64,000 nt of DNA from contig JAFAGI010000025.1 in the NCBI GenBank assembly GCA_023422835.1, positions 1 to 64,000 of the forward strand. The letters run 5' to 3'. The stretch comes from Bacteroidota bacterium (GTDB lineage Bacteria; Bacteroidota; Bacteroidia; Chitinophagales; Chitinophagaceae). The position numbers were made by a program, and so were the translations under genes. How positions within the stretch are numbered: the first letter of the stretch is position 1; each line of letters opens with the position of its first letter. Under the pieces are notes generated by a model, which was not told where the DNA came from, did no database searches, and saw only the letters and a list, made by a program, of their open reading frames with translations. Below are positions 1-9,578 of this stretch, piece by piece.

Positions 1-218
1 ACCCAATGGCTGTGGCGGCCTTCTTTCCTGTAAATGAGTGCATCGGCCATTTGCAAAGTGCCGTTGCTCATGCCGTCGCTCACCATAAAGATGATGTTCC
101 TGGCCGTTTTGCCAGACCATTTTTGTGAGCGCGCTGCTGTTTGACCAATGCCGGGATTAATAAGCGCAGTGCCTAAGAACGCCAACGAGCCATTCCTGAA
201 AAAATCTCTTCTTTGCAT
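1..218 (-). CDS. Alkaline phosphatase, N-terminal part (runs off the window)
   Basis: The reverse strand from 218 reads as the first 72 residues of an exported alkaline phosphatase; the rest lies outside the window. The start, MQRRDFFRNGSLAFLGTAL, has paired arginines followed by a hydrophobic stretch and looks like a Tat signal, fitting a periplasmic metalloenzyme folded before export. NIIFMVSDGMSNGT matches the first metal-binding motif of the PhoA family, where the Asp binds metal. The protein would release phosphate from phosphomonoesters. It lies downstream of, and on the same strand as, the SusC/SusD and phosphodiester glycosidase genes, suggesting a role in the last dephosphorylation step. 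The family is clear from the motif; the substrate is inferred. Confidence 0.8.
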   Translation of the reverse strand, partial: MQRRDFFRNGSLAFLGTALINPGIGQTAARSQKWSGKTARNIIFMVSDGMSNGTLQMADALIYRKEGRHSHW

Positions 219-345
219 ATTTTTAAATATAATTAGCCTTACATAATCAGTACAAGATAAAAGATAAAATTACTGTGTGCTGCTTACCGAATTTCGGTAA
301 TCTTTTGATGTGTATCTGTTTATTTGTTTTTTGAGTTGTCACATT

Positions 346-390
346 GACTAACCATCTTTTTTATAGATGATGTGTATGGCTATTCCATGT
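346..390 (+). repeat. Possible degenerate copy of the dispersed leader element
   Basis: Between two minus-strand genes, the plus strand carries CTAACCAT and, shortly after, GGCTATTCCATGT. The second is a 13-base exact match to the 3' half of the leader copy at 52923. Spacing between the parts is shorter than in the other copies, the mini-ORF is not conserved, and no plus-strand gene follows. It may be a decayed copy or chance. Confidence 0.25.
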
Positions 391-403
391 ATCTGATACT
401 TAA

Positions 404-2446
404 TTAATAAAATTTATCATAATCACCCCGCAAAAACAGCCATTGCAAAATGGGATAGCCTTTTTTATTCGCAGTTGACGACCAAGCATTATTAGGCCCT
501 AATTGCCAACCTAATATTGCTTTATAATTGTTCATGTCACTTAAGAAAGCTTTGGACTTTGTTTCTCCGTCAAAAGCGGTTTCTTTTACTGTTACTTCTC
601 CGGTAACGAATTCAGACGCAGGCACCTTAGCACCATTTTTATATACGGCAACTTCTTCTGATGCCCAGCAATTTTCTCCCTGTGCAATAGCGCCACCTAC
701 AAGGCCCATGGCGGAAGCGATACGTCCGGCTGTTCCTGAACCTACGTTGGTAATGGATTCATTGAAGGAAATTAGATTCTTCACCTTGCTGTCTGTCCAT
801 CCTACAACGCCGCCTGCTCCTTTACCGGAAGATGTATTTGAAAGAATTTTACCGCTGGCAAAACAATTTTCTACAATACCTCCATCGAAGATAATACCTG
901 CTATTCCACCTGACCTGCTGTTGCTGGACCCTTTGTTGGTGGCAATTACCTCTGCAGCCGAGAAGGAGTTAGTGATCTTGTTGACAGATCCTCCGTTGGG
1001 TTTACCAATATTTCCTATGAGCCCTCCTACACCGTCTGTGCCCACTACTTTACCGGTAGAAAAGCAGTTTTCAATGAGTCCGGTTTTTACCGGCAGGTTG
1101 GGTGAACGCAGACCGAGATAGCCACCGAAGGCTCCGGCGCCGTTGGTTGATTCCACATCTACATTAACCAGTCCCAGATTCCTGACTGAACCAAACAACA
1201 CGCCGAATAAACTTCCGTAAGATGATTTGGCAACTGAAAGGTTACTGATAATGTGTCCGTCGCCGTCAAAATGAAGATACCTGCCATAAGGGTCAACATT
1301 GTTGAGCGGCAACCAGTTTTCTCCGGTCATATCAATATCTGCAGTGAGTTTAAAATAATAGGGGTTTGTTTCTGTTTTGCTCCAGTCTAGGTTGTGCATA
1401 TTCTTTAAATGACTTGCAGAGGCAATAAGGTAAGGATTGGCTTGGGTACCATCTCCACCGGCAAACTGTGTTTCTTTACTCTTCTTTTTAATGAGAATAA
1501 AGGTGCGCAGCATTCTCTGTCCATAATGATCACGGACACCATTGTCTGTGGGATAATTCACCACGCCTTTATGGCCCTTGCCTTTGATAAACATGGTTGT
1601 AGAGCCTCCTCCATCAAGGTTTAGTGCATCCTGAGGATCAAAGTAATTCGCTAAGAATTGTGTCACTTCTTTGGCCGTCATCCCTGCCGATTCAGGAAAT
1701 CTTCCGTCGATGGTAACCAATAGGAGTTTTTTATCTTCGGTCAGGGCAACTGCCGTTCTCGGATGGCGTACACCCTGGTGCCTTCTGTAATCCTCGTAAT
1801 CCAGAGAATTCAGGTTGATGCCGGTAACGTCTCCGATAAAATCTTCTCCTACTTTTTTGTTCTTGCTGATGAGCATAGGAGCCCCGGAAAAGATGTTGCG
1901 GTAGCTGGAAGATGCGTACGCCTGTTTTGTTCCGTAATCTATTTTTACATCCTGTCCACCGTTGTAAAAAACAGCACCTTCATGTTTCCAAAAGCGCAGA
2001 TGTCCTTCATTTAATGTGATGGAAGACACTGTGTTGCCGTTGGCTTTAATAAAACTGGCATCCATTTCATATGTACCGTTAATGGCGGCGATGGCTCCCC
2101 GGGCAGCAGCAACAGCTGAAAGAGTATCTTGGGCAGACAGAGACACAAATTCCAGTTCATAGTCCGGGTTGTTTAGGTCCATTTCCACAACATTCACGAA
2201 CTGGTTAGCGGTTTGTGTTTGTATATATTTCGTAAACTGATAGTGTATCAGACCGTTGGCCATCGTGTCCATAGTCCACCCCATCTTATCTTTTAACGTT
2301 TCATGAGTGACAGGCGGTACCGGTTCCTTAACTGCCGGCAACAGGTGGTCAAATGAAGAGTTATCCCGCAATGACTTAGCACATCCGGCCAAGGAAACTG
2401 TAATAACCAACAGGTAACTAAAGATTCTTAAAAATTGCTTTTTCAT
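404..2446 (-). CDS. Phosphodiester glycosidase (NAGPA-type) lipoprotein with GLUG-like repeats
   Basis: A 680-residue lipoprotein. The chosen start gives MKKQFLRIFSYLLVITVSL followed by AGC, a typical lipobox with Cys at 22; an upstream ATG at 2476 would only add a charged tail. Residues of about 100-320 match the NAGPA/DUF2233 family, which cleaves sugar-1-phosphodiester bonds: visible motifs are GVRHPRTAVAL, VTIDGR and ALNLDGGGSTTM. The second half carries repeated GGxxG segments (GGLIGNIG, GGIAGII, GGVVGW) like the GLUG motif of surface adhesins, probably a beta-helical binding region. It lies 83 bp after SusD on the same strand, fitting a cell-surface enzyme that prepares or debranches a phosphorylated glycan. 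Substrate unknown. Confidence 0.82.
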   Translation of the reverse strand: MKKQFLRIFSYLLVITVSLAGCAKSLRDNSSFDHLLPAVKEPVPPVTHETLKDKMGWTMDTMANGLIHYQFTKYIQTQTANQFVNVVEMDLNNPDYELEFVSLSAQDTLSAVAAARGAIAAINGTYEMDASFIKANGNTVSSITLNEGHLRFWKHEGAVFYNGGQDVKIDYGTKQAYASSSYRNIFSGAPMLISKNKKVGEDFIGDVTGINLNSLDYEDYRRHQGVRHPRTAVALTEDKKLLLVTIDGRFPESAGMTAKEVTQFLANYFDPQDALNLDGGGSTTMFIKGKGHKGVVNYPTDNGVRDHYGQRMLRTFILIKKKSKETQFAGGDGTQANPYLIASASHLKNMHNLDWSKTETNPYYFKLTADIDMTGENWLPLNNVDPYGRYLHFDGDGHIISNLSVAKSSYGSLFGVLFGSVRNLGLVNVDVESTNGAGAFGGYLGLRSPNLPVKTGLIENCFSTGKVVGTDGVGGLIGNIGKPNGGSVNKITNSFSAAEVIATNKGSSNSRSGGIAGIIFDGGIVENCFASGKILSNTSSGKGAGGVVGWTDSKVKNLISFNESITNVGSGTAGRIASAMGLVGGAIAQGENCWASEEVAVYKNGAKVPASEFVTGEVTVKETAFDGETKSKAFLSDMNNYKAILGWQLGPNNAWSSTANKKGYPILQWLFLRGDYDKFY

Positions 2447-2529
2447 ACGTTTTACTTTTTTTTTATTTTCTTCCAAGGGGGAAGAGAATGTTGGAACGTT
2501 CTGCTTTTTCTGAGCGTTTACCTAATACT

Positions 2530-4266
2530 TTACCAGTTGGGATTTTGAATCAAAGTGCCATTAGACAGGTTGATTTCTTCTGAAGGAATGGGATAAAAAT
2601 AATCCCTGTCTTCCCTGAAGACCCTTATAATATTCCGGTGAGCTTCTACATTTCCTTTTGTAGCTTCTGTCAACTCAATATCTTTACCCACTTCAAGGAA
2701 AATGCTGGCTGGTGAACTCGGTTTTGAACCCTTATAAAGGCACAGGTCAATGGTGCCGTTATTGTCCAGGTCGAAGTTGCCCAGCCGGCTGAAGTACATG
2801 CCCAGGAACGGCTTCTCAAAAAGTTTACCTGCTTTCCACCTCATTATGTCATTATATCTGAAACCCTCCATAACCAGTTCAACACCGCGCTCTCTTCTTA
2901 TCTCAAGAATGATCCCCTTGTTGGCACCTGCAACATTTGGAAAACCTGTTTCGGGACTGCTTAAATATGGGTCGGGATTTGCATTGGCTGCTGCCAAATT
3001 TAGGGCAGGCATGCTAACCCTTGCTCTTAATAAATTAACGGACTTGTCCAGATCTCCTTGTGTTAATATGCCCAGCTCCGCTTTTGCCTCAGCAAAATTG
3101 AGATAGGTTTCAGCAATTCTAAATAGCGGCATGTCGGTGATGCTTTTTCCCGAAGCATCATAAATTTGCTCCATGCTGTACTTGGTGAGATGGTAACCCG
3201 TCATGGAAAAAGTAAGGTTGGGCGCTACACGTGCAGTGCTGCCTATTCTTGTATAATCAGGCGTACGGATGGTTTGTGCAAGACGCGGATCGCGATTTTG
3301 GGTTTCTTCCACGAATTCTTTAGTACCATATCCCGGGAGGTCGGTAAACCTTCCCCCGGAAGAAGTTAAATAAGTGTTGACGAATTTTTTGGTTAAGCCA
3401 GGCCTCCCCATTGTGCTGGAATTCTCATAGTTTTGCACACTGTGTGTTAAACCCAGTGCATCATCATAATCCCGCGCAAGTATTACCTCCTGTCCGATGG
3501 CTTTGGTATTGGCAAACAAGTCACCGTAGGGAGTAAGCCCGGCCTTGTAAAGCGAATAACCTCCCTGGCTCATCAGTTGCTCCGAGGCTTCTACACTAGC
3601 TGTAAGGTATTTTTCTGCGTTGGACAACCCATGATATTTGCGGAAAGTGCCTTCAAAAAGTCCAACCCTTGATTTTAATGCCAGTGCAGTCCACTTGTTT
3701 ACACGATAAACATTGCTTTTATCCGGCCGGATATTGGCAATAGCAAAATCCAGGTCCTGAAGAATAGAATCGGCAATAACATCGCGGGAGTCCCTGGGTT
3801 TAAAAAGTAATTCATCATCCGACACGATGACGGTATTGAACCAGGGCACATCACCATATCTCTGCAGTTTTTCAAAGTAAAAGTAGGCGCGGAAAAATTT
3901 AGCAATCCCGTCATAATGATTTCTCACGGGCGCTTCTTTTGTCTGATGAGAGTTGGCTAACATGTAATTAATTCTTCGTAGCGCTCCCCATGACCATCCG
4001 CCGCCGGTGGAAGGTACAGTGCGTTGTCCGCTTACTTCAAGACTTAAAGGCGTCTTGGTAATGTCGTCTGCCGTTTCACCGTACAAATCCGACGCTGTCG
4101 GCAGCACATCCTGATAAAATTTGTTGCTGTACAGCCTCAGCTCTTCTTCATTGGAGAAGTAGGTGCCGGGTGAGAGTGTGGAAAGAGGTAGTTTGTCTAA
4201 GTTACATGAACTCAACAAGAAGAGACATCCTCCCAACAGTAACAATGATTTCTTTATATTGAACAT
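2530..4266 (-). CDS. RagB/SusD-family nutrient-binding outer membrane lipoprotein
   Basis: A 578-residue SusD-like lipoprotein; the signal ends in LSSC with Cys at 21, followed by the usual LDKLPLSTLSPGTYF region. SusD proteins sit on the outer leaflet, cap the SusC channel and bind the ligand through a TPR-rich helical fold. The C-terminal ERGVELVMEGFRYNDIMRW is the conserved family signature and the end (LIQNPNW) is also typical. It starts 11 bp after the SusC gene, so the two are surely cotranscribed. The ligand cannot be read from the sequence; the neighbouring phosphatase-type enzymes suggest a phosphorylated compound. Confidence 0.95.
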   Translation of the reverse strand: MFNIKKSLLLLGGCLFLLSSCNLDKLPLSTLSPGTYFSNEEELRLYSNKFYQDVLPTASDLYGETADDITKTPLSLEVSGQRTVPSTGGGWSWGALRRINYMLANSHQTKEAPVRNHYDGIAKFFRAYFYFEKLQRYGDVPWFNTVIVSDDELLFKPRDSRDVIADSILQDLDFAIANIRPDKSNVYRVNKWTALALKSRVGLFEGTFRKYHGLSNAEKYLTASVEASEQLMSQGGYSLYKAGLTPYGDLFANTKAIGQEVILARDYDDALGLTHSVQNYENSSTMGRPGLTKKFVNTYLTSSGGRFTDLPGYGTKEFVEETQNRDPRLAQTIRTPDYTRIGSTARVAPNLTFSMTGYHLTKYSMEQIYDASGKSITDMPLFRIAETYLNFAEAKAELGILTQGDLDKSVNLLRARVSMPALNLAAANANPDPYLSSPETGFPNVAGANKGIILEIRRERGVELVMEGFRYNDIMRWKAGKLFEKPFLGMYFSRLGNFDLDNNGTIDLCLYKGSKPSSPASIFLEVGKDIELTEATKGNVEAHRNIIRVFREDRDYFYPIPSEEINLSNGTLIQNPNW

Positions 4267-4277
4267 ATTTATAGAAT

Positions 4278-7200
4278 TTAAAGGTTAATATCTATACCGA
4301 ACAGGAAGGTTTTAGCCCACGGGTAGGTTTTAGCCGTGCTGGTAGAAGTTCTATGATTGTTTTCTGTTGAGGCCTGTTCCGGATCGATGTACTTGCTTTT
4401 TAATGTTGTAAATGTGAGCAGGTTTTCACCGCTGAAGTAAACCCTTACCCTTGTTAAACCCAGCTTTGTTGCAACAACCGAAGGAAGAGAGTAACCTACC
4501 GTTATATTTTTCAGGCGCGCATACATCAGGTTCTGCAGGTACCTGGTATTGGCCACTCCTAATGACCGGTTTGAGGTATTTAAAGAGACATAGCCTCTTG
4601 GACGAGGGAAATAAGCATTGGGGTTTTCCTCACTCCATACATTGCTGAGGAAGTCTCTGGGAATGAACGTCATGTAAGGCTGGGAATAAGGGCCCCAGAA
4701 GTAAGACGCGTGTGTGCCCGGATACCAGTGCTGCCTTCCGATCCCCTGCACAAAAACCGATAAGTCAATGTTGTTCCAGTCTCCCCCCAGTGTGAAGTTA
4801 AAATTATACCTGGGCAGTGAGTTCCCGATTATTTTACGATCGCCAGGATTATTAACAGTATTATCTCCTACCGATATAACTTTATCACCATTCAGATCAA
4901 CAAATTTCAGATCTCCGGCATGAAGGCCACGGTCGACGGCTGATGTATTGATGATGGTGTTAACGGCACGTTGATCCACATCATAGCTGGCAGCTTCCTC
5001 ATCTGTTTTGAAGAAACCATCTATCTCGTATCCCCATATTTCACCAAGCGTCTGGCCTACATAAAAATTACTCAGGTTTTTATTGGGGTTATCAAATCGC
5101 GTCACCTTGGAAACATTATCGCCTAAGCCTGCCCCTACATGGTAGTTAAAGGTCCTGCCGCCCATATTAAACCTGTCTCTCCAGCGAAGGCTGACTTCCC
5201 AGCCTTTGGTCATCAGGTCGGAAGCATTTTCTTTAGGAATAGCGGCGCCATAATATGCGGGAATGGTCTTTCCGGCTGTGAGCATGTTTAAAGTTTCACG
5301 CCAATAGATATCGCCCGTCAATGATAAACGCGAGCGAAGAAACTCCAGGTCAACTCCGAAGTTGGTGGTGTTGACAGTTTCCCAGGTCAATGTGCTGGAG
5401 TTGGGCGCGCTTTCTGTGGCAAACGAACCACGTGCGCCTTCACCAAAAGAGTAAGACAGGTTACCACCCGCATTGATGGTTTGTAAATAATCATAATATC
5501 CTACCTGCTGATTGCCCAGAGAGCCATATGAAGCCCTTAACTTGGCGCGGTTCAGCACCTTTTGGTTCCATTCTTTAAAGAAGTTTTCCTGATCAATACG
5601 CCAGGCTACAGAAAACGACGGGAAGAATCCGAAGCGGCTGCCTTTGGCGAAGCGGGAGGTGCCGTCGTAGCGGCCTGCGGCTTCCAACAAATATTTGTTA
5701 CGAAAAGCGTAGTTGGCCCTGTAGAAAGTCCCGAAAATGGCATACTGATTTTGTCCACCATTAATTTCCAGCACATCGCCGGTTGCCGCTTCAAAATCTA
5801 TAATCTGATCACTCAACAGGCCTGTGCGGCTTACTTTAATATCTTTTAAGTATTTGGTCTCGTAGTTAATGCCAGCCATTAATTTAAGATCATGATCCTC
5901 ATTGAGCACAGTTTGGTAGGTGGCATATGTATTCACTGCCTGGTATTCGTGATTGGTCTGAACTTCATACAGGCTATTAAGGCCTATACCAGATGATATC
6001 GTCAGCACTTCTCCCGGGTATTTGGAATAAGGGACGTTGGCTGACTTATTCATTGTCTGATAATTGTAATGGATAAAGCGATAGCTGGAATGGATATCAA
6101 AACCTTTAAACGGACGGATCACAGCTTCTATGGTTGGCGAAAATTCGGCTACTTTATCTTTGTTTACGTGTAGACCCTGAGTCAGCAGAGCTGAATAACC
6201 ATCGAGAACCGTGTAATTACTGATGGTGGTGGAATAAACATATGTGCCATCGGGATTAACAGGGGGAATGCTTGCCAGCCCGTGAACAACAGCACTGTTG
6301 AATGTTTTTTCCACCCCGCTTACGCCGGGATATTGATAAGCAGATTTGAAATAAGCAATATTGGTATTAATATCGAGCCAGCTTTTAACTTTAAAATCCA
6401 CCCGCGATCTTAAATTATATCTTTTTATATTATCCGGATTATTTCTAAATATACCATCCTGATCAAAAAAGCTTCCTGACAGACTATACAGAATGTTTTC
6501 TGATGCGCCGTTCACACTTATATTATGAGACTGCATGGGCCTTTTCATATCGAACAGGTAATTATACCAGTCTGTGTTTGCATAATACACATAGCTTTCA
6601 CGGCCATCTCTGTTATCCTTCACCACCCATGGGCGTTCCGGATCTTCTGTTTTATCATTTCTTCTGATCCACAACTGGTAGTAATCATCATCTGTATAGC
6701 GTGTGTAGTTTGTACCCGCATATTTAGAGAAGAAAAGATCATTAATGGCTGCCGAATAATAACCGCGTGTTTCAAAGTCGGTAGATGTAGTAGGCGCGCT
6801 CACAGATGTCTGTCCTGAATAAGAAATAGATGCACGGGCTTTAGTGCCGGTTTTGGTAGTTACCAGTATAACACCGTAAGAGGCCCTGGCACCATAAACC
6901 GCAGCCGTAGAAGCATCTTTTAAAACGGTAATAGATTCTACATCATTCGGATTGATCCTGTTGATATCTCCTTCAAAACCATCAATGATAACAAGTGGTG
7001 AAGCATTACTGGAGATAGAATTGATACCCCTGATATTAAAACCTCCAGACGCGCCGGGCCTTCCTGTAGTGAACTTCACCTGCAGGTTGGGCACTGCCCC
7101 CTGCAACAGGGATGATACGTTGGCTGCAGGGCGGCTTTGTAAAAGGCTCTGATCAACCACTGTTGTTGCGCCGGTAAGGCTTCCTTTGCGCTGCTTTCCA

Positions 7201-7583
7201 TAACCTACTACCACTACTTCATCTAAGTCAGAAACAGAGGGGGACATTTTTACCAGCAGCGAAATATTAGAATTGCCGGTAATTTCATATCCGGAGAGCT
7301 CCTGATCTTCAAAACTAACATTGGAAATAAAAAAAGAATAATGCTTACCTGCCGGAAGGTTTTTAAATTCAAAATAACCAACAGAATCTGTCTGCGTGCC
7401 TACAGATAAATCGGTGTCGTCGTTTTTGGCAATTACAGTAGCTCCCGGAAGGGGTATATCTTTGAGATCCCTTACAAAACCTTTTACTTCATTATTTAAT
7501 GTCTGGCCCATAGCCACAGGGGCAAGAGCAGCAAAAAGAATGAACAGGAGCAAGAGCTTTCTTGAGCTGAACAATGAAATCAT
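4278..7583 (-). CDS. SusC/RagA-family TonB-linked outer membrane transporter
   Basis: A 1101-residue TonB-dependent transporter. Residues 1-26 are a signal peptide (APVAMGQ cleavage region), 32-112 form a carboxypeptidase-regulatory-like domain, 121-130 (DEVVVVGYGK) hold the SusC signature, about 135-250 are the plug, and the rest is the beta-barrel ending in FGIDINL. It imports a ligand across the outer membrane using TonB energy, with SusD as lid. There is no STN signalling domain between signal peptide and regulatory-like domain, although a sigma factor/FecR pair lies upstream. About 105 bp separate it from the phosphodiesterase gene before it. Confidence 0.95.
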   Translation of the reverse strand: MISLFSSRKLLLLFILFAALAPVAMGQTLNNEVKGFVRDLKDIPLPGATVIAKNDDTDLSVGTQTDSVGYFEFKNLPAGKHYSFFISNVSFEDQELSGYEITGNSNISLLVKMSPSVSDLDEVVVVGYGKQRKGSLTGATTVVDQSLLQSRPAANVSSLLQGAVPNLQVKFTTGRPGASGGFNIRGINSISSNASPLVIIDGFEGDINRINPNDVESITVLKDASTAAVYGARASYGVILVTTKTGTKARASISYSGQTSVSAPTTSTDFETRGYYSAAINDLFFSKYAGTNYTRYTDDDYYQLWIRRNDKTEDPERPWVVKDNRDGRESYVYYANTDWYNYLFDMKRPMQSHNISVNGASENILYSLSGSFFDQDGIFRNNPDNIKRYNLRSRVDFKVKSWLDINTNIAYFKSAYQYPGVSGVEKTFNSAVVHGLASIPPVNPDGTYVYSTTISNYTVLDGYSALLTQGLHVNKDKVAEFSPTIEAVIRPFKGFDIHSSYRFIHYNYQTMNKSANVPYSKYPGEVLTISSGIGLNSLYEVQTNHEYQAVNTYATYQTVLNEDHDLKLMAGINYETKYLKDIKVSRTGLLSDQIIDFEAATGDVLEINGGQNQYAIFGTFYRANYAFRNKYLLEAAGRYDGTSRFAKGSRFGFFPSFSVAWRIDQENFFKEWNQKVLNRAKLRASYGSLGNQQVGYYDYLQTINAGGNLSYSFGEGARGSFATESAPNSSTLTWETVNTTNFGVDLEFLRSRLSLTGDIYWRETLNMLTAGKTIPAYYGAAIPKENASDLMTKGWEVSLRWRDRFNMGGRTFNYHVGAGLGDNVSKVTRFDNPNKNLSNFYVGQTLGEIWGYEIDGFFKTDEEAASYDVDQRAVNTIINTSAVDRGLHAGDLKFVDLNGDKVISVGDNTVNNPGDRKIIGNSLPRYNFNFTLGGDWNNIDLSVFVQGIGRQHWYPGTHASYFWGPYSQPYMTFIPRDFLSNVWSEENPNAYFPRPRGYVSLNTSNRSLGVANTRYLQNLMYARLKNITVGYSLPSVVATKLGLTRVRVYFSGENLLTFTTLKSKYIDPEQASTENNHRTSTSTAKTYPWAKTFLFGIDINL

Positions 7584-7689
7584 AACAAGTGGGTTTTCTT
7601 ATAATACGGTTCAATATAGATTTACCCTACCTGATGTTTAAAATTTTTATAAAATTAACACGCAAATGGAGGTAAATGATAAAGCCGTA

Positions 7690-8463
7690 TCACTTCAACT
7701 CCACAACAGACAGCACCGGCCGGTGGTCTGAGGCAATTTTTTCATCTATGACTTTATAATGCTTTTTCTTCCAGCGATGGTTTTTAGACACGAGCACGTA
7801 GTCTATTTTTTTGCGTGGCTCATTCGAGGGGAATGAAAGTGAATGTCCCGGGTCCGTATCATTGTACCATTTGTAAAAATAATCTGTCATGGTCACCTCG
7901 CCGGGCTCTGCATTGAAATCGCCTGCAAGTATGGAAGGTTTTTTGATGTCAGAAAATACTTCCTGGAGTTTCTTGGCCTGCTCAATTCTTTCTGTAGGAT
8001 TTTTTACATAATCCAGATGAATAGCAGTAAAAAGGAACGACTTGTTTTTCCTGAGTTTTACTTCAACAGTAGCTGCCACCCGCGGCTCACTTTTGGAGAA
8101 ATTTGGCAGCCGGGTAACAAACTGATCTACGATAGCATACTTGCTAAGGATGCCCACACCATAACCGCCACCATCATAATCCATATTCTTACCATAGAAA
8201 TAATTCATTTTCGTAAGCGCGGCCAGCTCTTTTAACTGATCTACCTTGTTTGTGCGATTGGTGACGCTGTCTACCTCCTGCAAGGATACTACATCAGGAT
8301 TTGCGTCATTAATCACTCTTGCAATCTGTTGAAGATCGATCCTGCCGTTCATATCCTCCCCGCGGTGGATGTTGTAACTGAGTACCCTGATTGTCTGTGA
8401 TTGAGCAAATTTTACCTGAAAACTAAAAGCCGCCAGCAGAAAAAATAAAAAGGATTTGTGCAT
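7690..8463 (-). CDS. Exported endonuclease/exonuclease/phosphatase-family hydrolase
   Basis: A 257-residue member of the EEP (DNase I-like) superfamily with a signal peptide (residues 1-23, ending FAQSQ). The family motifs are all present: RVLSYNIHRGED, VVSLQEVD, AGDFNAEPGE, KIDYVLVS and the C-terminal SDHRPVLSV, with metal-binding Asn/Glu and catalytic His/Asp. Such exported enzymes are phosphodiesterases acting on lipid, sugar or nucleotide phosphodiesters; the substrate is not readable here. It lies 35 bp after fecR and before SusC, on the same strand, so it is probably part of the same regulated locus. Confidence 0.88.
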   Translation of the reverse strand: MHKSFLFFLLAAFSFQVKFAQSQTIRVLSYNIHRGEDMNGRIDLQQIARVINDANPDVVSLQEVDSVTNRTNKVDQLKELAALTKMNYFYGKNMDYDGGGYGVGILSKYAIVDQFVTRLPNFSKSEPRVAATVEVKLRKNKSFLFTAIHLDYVKNPTERIEQAKKLQEVFSDIKKPSILAGDFNAEPGEVTMTDYFYKWYNDTDPGHSLSFPSNEPRKKIDYVLVSKNHRWKKKHYKVIDEKIASDHRPVLSVVELK

Positions 8464-8498
8464 AATGTAAAAATTAAATAGATATTGTAGGGTTATAA

Positions 8499-9542
8499 TT
8501 ACTTATTCTTATGAAGGATATATTTGCCGCCGGTTTTCGTTAAAGTTAACCCATTCAAGCTGGCAATTGACTGTAAAATTCGTTCAAGCGAATCTGTTTT
8601 ATCCAGTTTGGCAATGAAAGTCATGCCTTTCACATCTTCTTCCTCATAAACGATCTCCGTTTCATAGAGGCGCGCCAGTTCGTTAAGGACCTCTGAGAGC
8701 GGCTGATTGCCAAACATGTACCAGTGGTTTTCTGAAAGATGTTTCTCCCTCACTTGCGGCAGAGGATCTTCGGGTAAAGTTCCGCGCGCTTGTACCACCC
8801 GTTTCTGCTTTGGAGACACAACCGTTACGGCATTGGTCACCTTATTATAAAAAAGCGTTTGGCCAGGGTGCAGCATGTGCTGTTCATTTGCATTCGCATT
8901 TTCTTTCACTAATATTTTTCCTTCAAACAAGTGTACCGTAATTACCGGCTCCATTTGAAAGGTCCTTACCGTAAAAATTGTTCCCAACACAGTGGTGGAA
9001 AGTGCACCTGAGCGGACAACAAATGGCCGTGACGAATCTTTTGCTACATTAAAAACAGCTTCTCCATCCAGGCGAATGCTCCTTTCGGTGAATGGTTCGG
9101 CATAAGCAACAGAACTCTTTGGCAAGAGATACACTATACTTCCATCGGGCATATAGAAACCTAGCGTATCATTATTTTTATTTTCAATTATTTTTTCCAT
9201 GCTGGAAGAATGCGCTACCGGGGAAGGCGCGGTTTTTTCTTCTTTACCTAATAACATCCAGATGCCGAAAATTATTACAATCAGGGATGCGGCTGCTAAG
9301 AAAGGCCTCCACAGCTTTTTGTCGCTGAGCAGGCTTGAATCCAGGTTGCCGGAGATCTTACTCCAGGCCCGAAATCTTGCTTCTTCCAAACCAGGCAATT
9401 CACCTTCAAACATCTTCCACTCCTCTTCATTCAGGTATTCATTCAGCACAGCAGGGTTCTCTTTTAAATAGACCGCTATCCGCTCGCTATCCTCCCGGCT
9501 TAGCTGCTCATGAAAAAACTTATATATTTTCTCCTTAGTCAT
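8499..9542 (-). CDS. FecR-family anti-sigma factor
   Basis: A 347-residue inner-membrane anti-sigma factor. A short cytoplasmic N-terminal region (about 1-80) would hold the sigma factor, followed by one membrane helix near residues 82-100 (FLAAASLIVIIFGIWMLL). The periplasmic FecR domain then shows LGFYMPDGSIVYLL and RSIRLDGEAVFNVA. The end is an STN-like DUF4974 domain (about 270-347) that normally meets the signalling domain of a partner transporter. It starts 36 bp downstream of the sigma factor. The adjacent SusC lacks the usual partner domain, so the signal source may lie elsewhere. Confidence 0.93.
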   Translation of the reverse strand: MTKEKIYKFFHEQLSREDSERIAVYLKENPAVLNEYLNEEEWKMFEGELPGLEEARFRAWSKISGNLDSSLLSDKKLWRPFLAAASLIVIIFGIWMLLGKEEKTAPSPVAHSSSMEKIIENKNNDTLGFYMPDGSIVYLLPKSSVAYAEPFTERSIRLDGEAVFNVAKDSSRPFVVRSGALSTTVLGTIFTVRTFQMEPVITVHLFEGKILVKENANANEQHMLHPGQTLFYNKVTNAVTVVSPKQKRVVQARGTLPEDPLPQVREKHLSENHWYMFGNQPLSEVLNELARLYETEIVYEEEDVKGMTFIAKLDKTDSLERILQSIASLNGLTLTKTGGKYILHKNK

Positions 9543-9578
9543 CGTATTAAATACGTTTGAAATAGCTTTTACCCTTCC

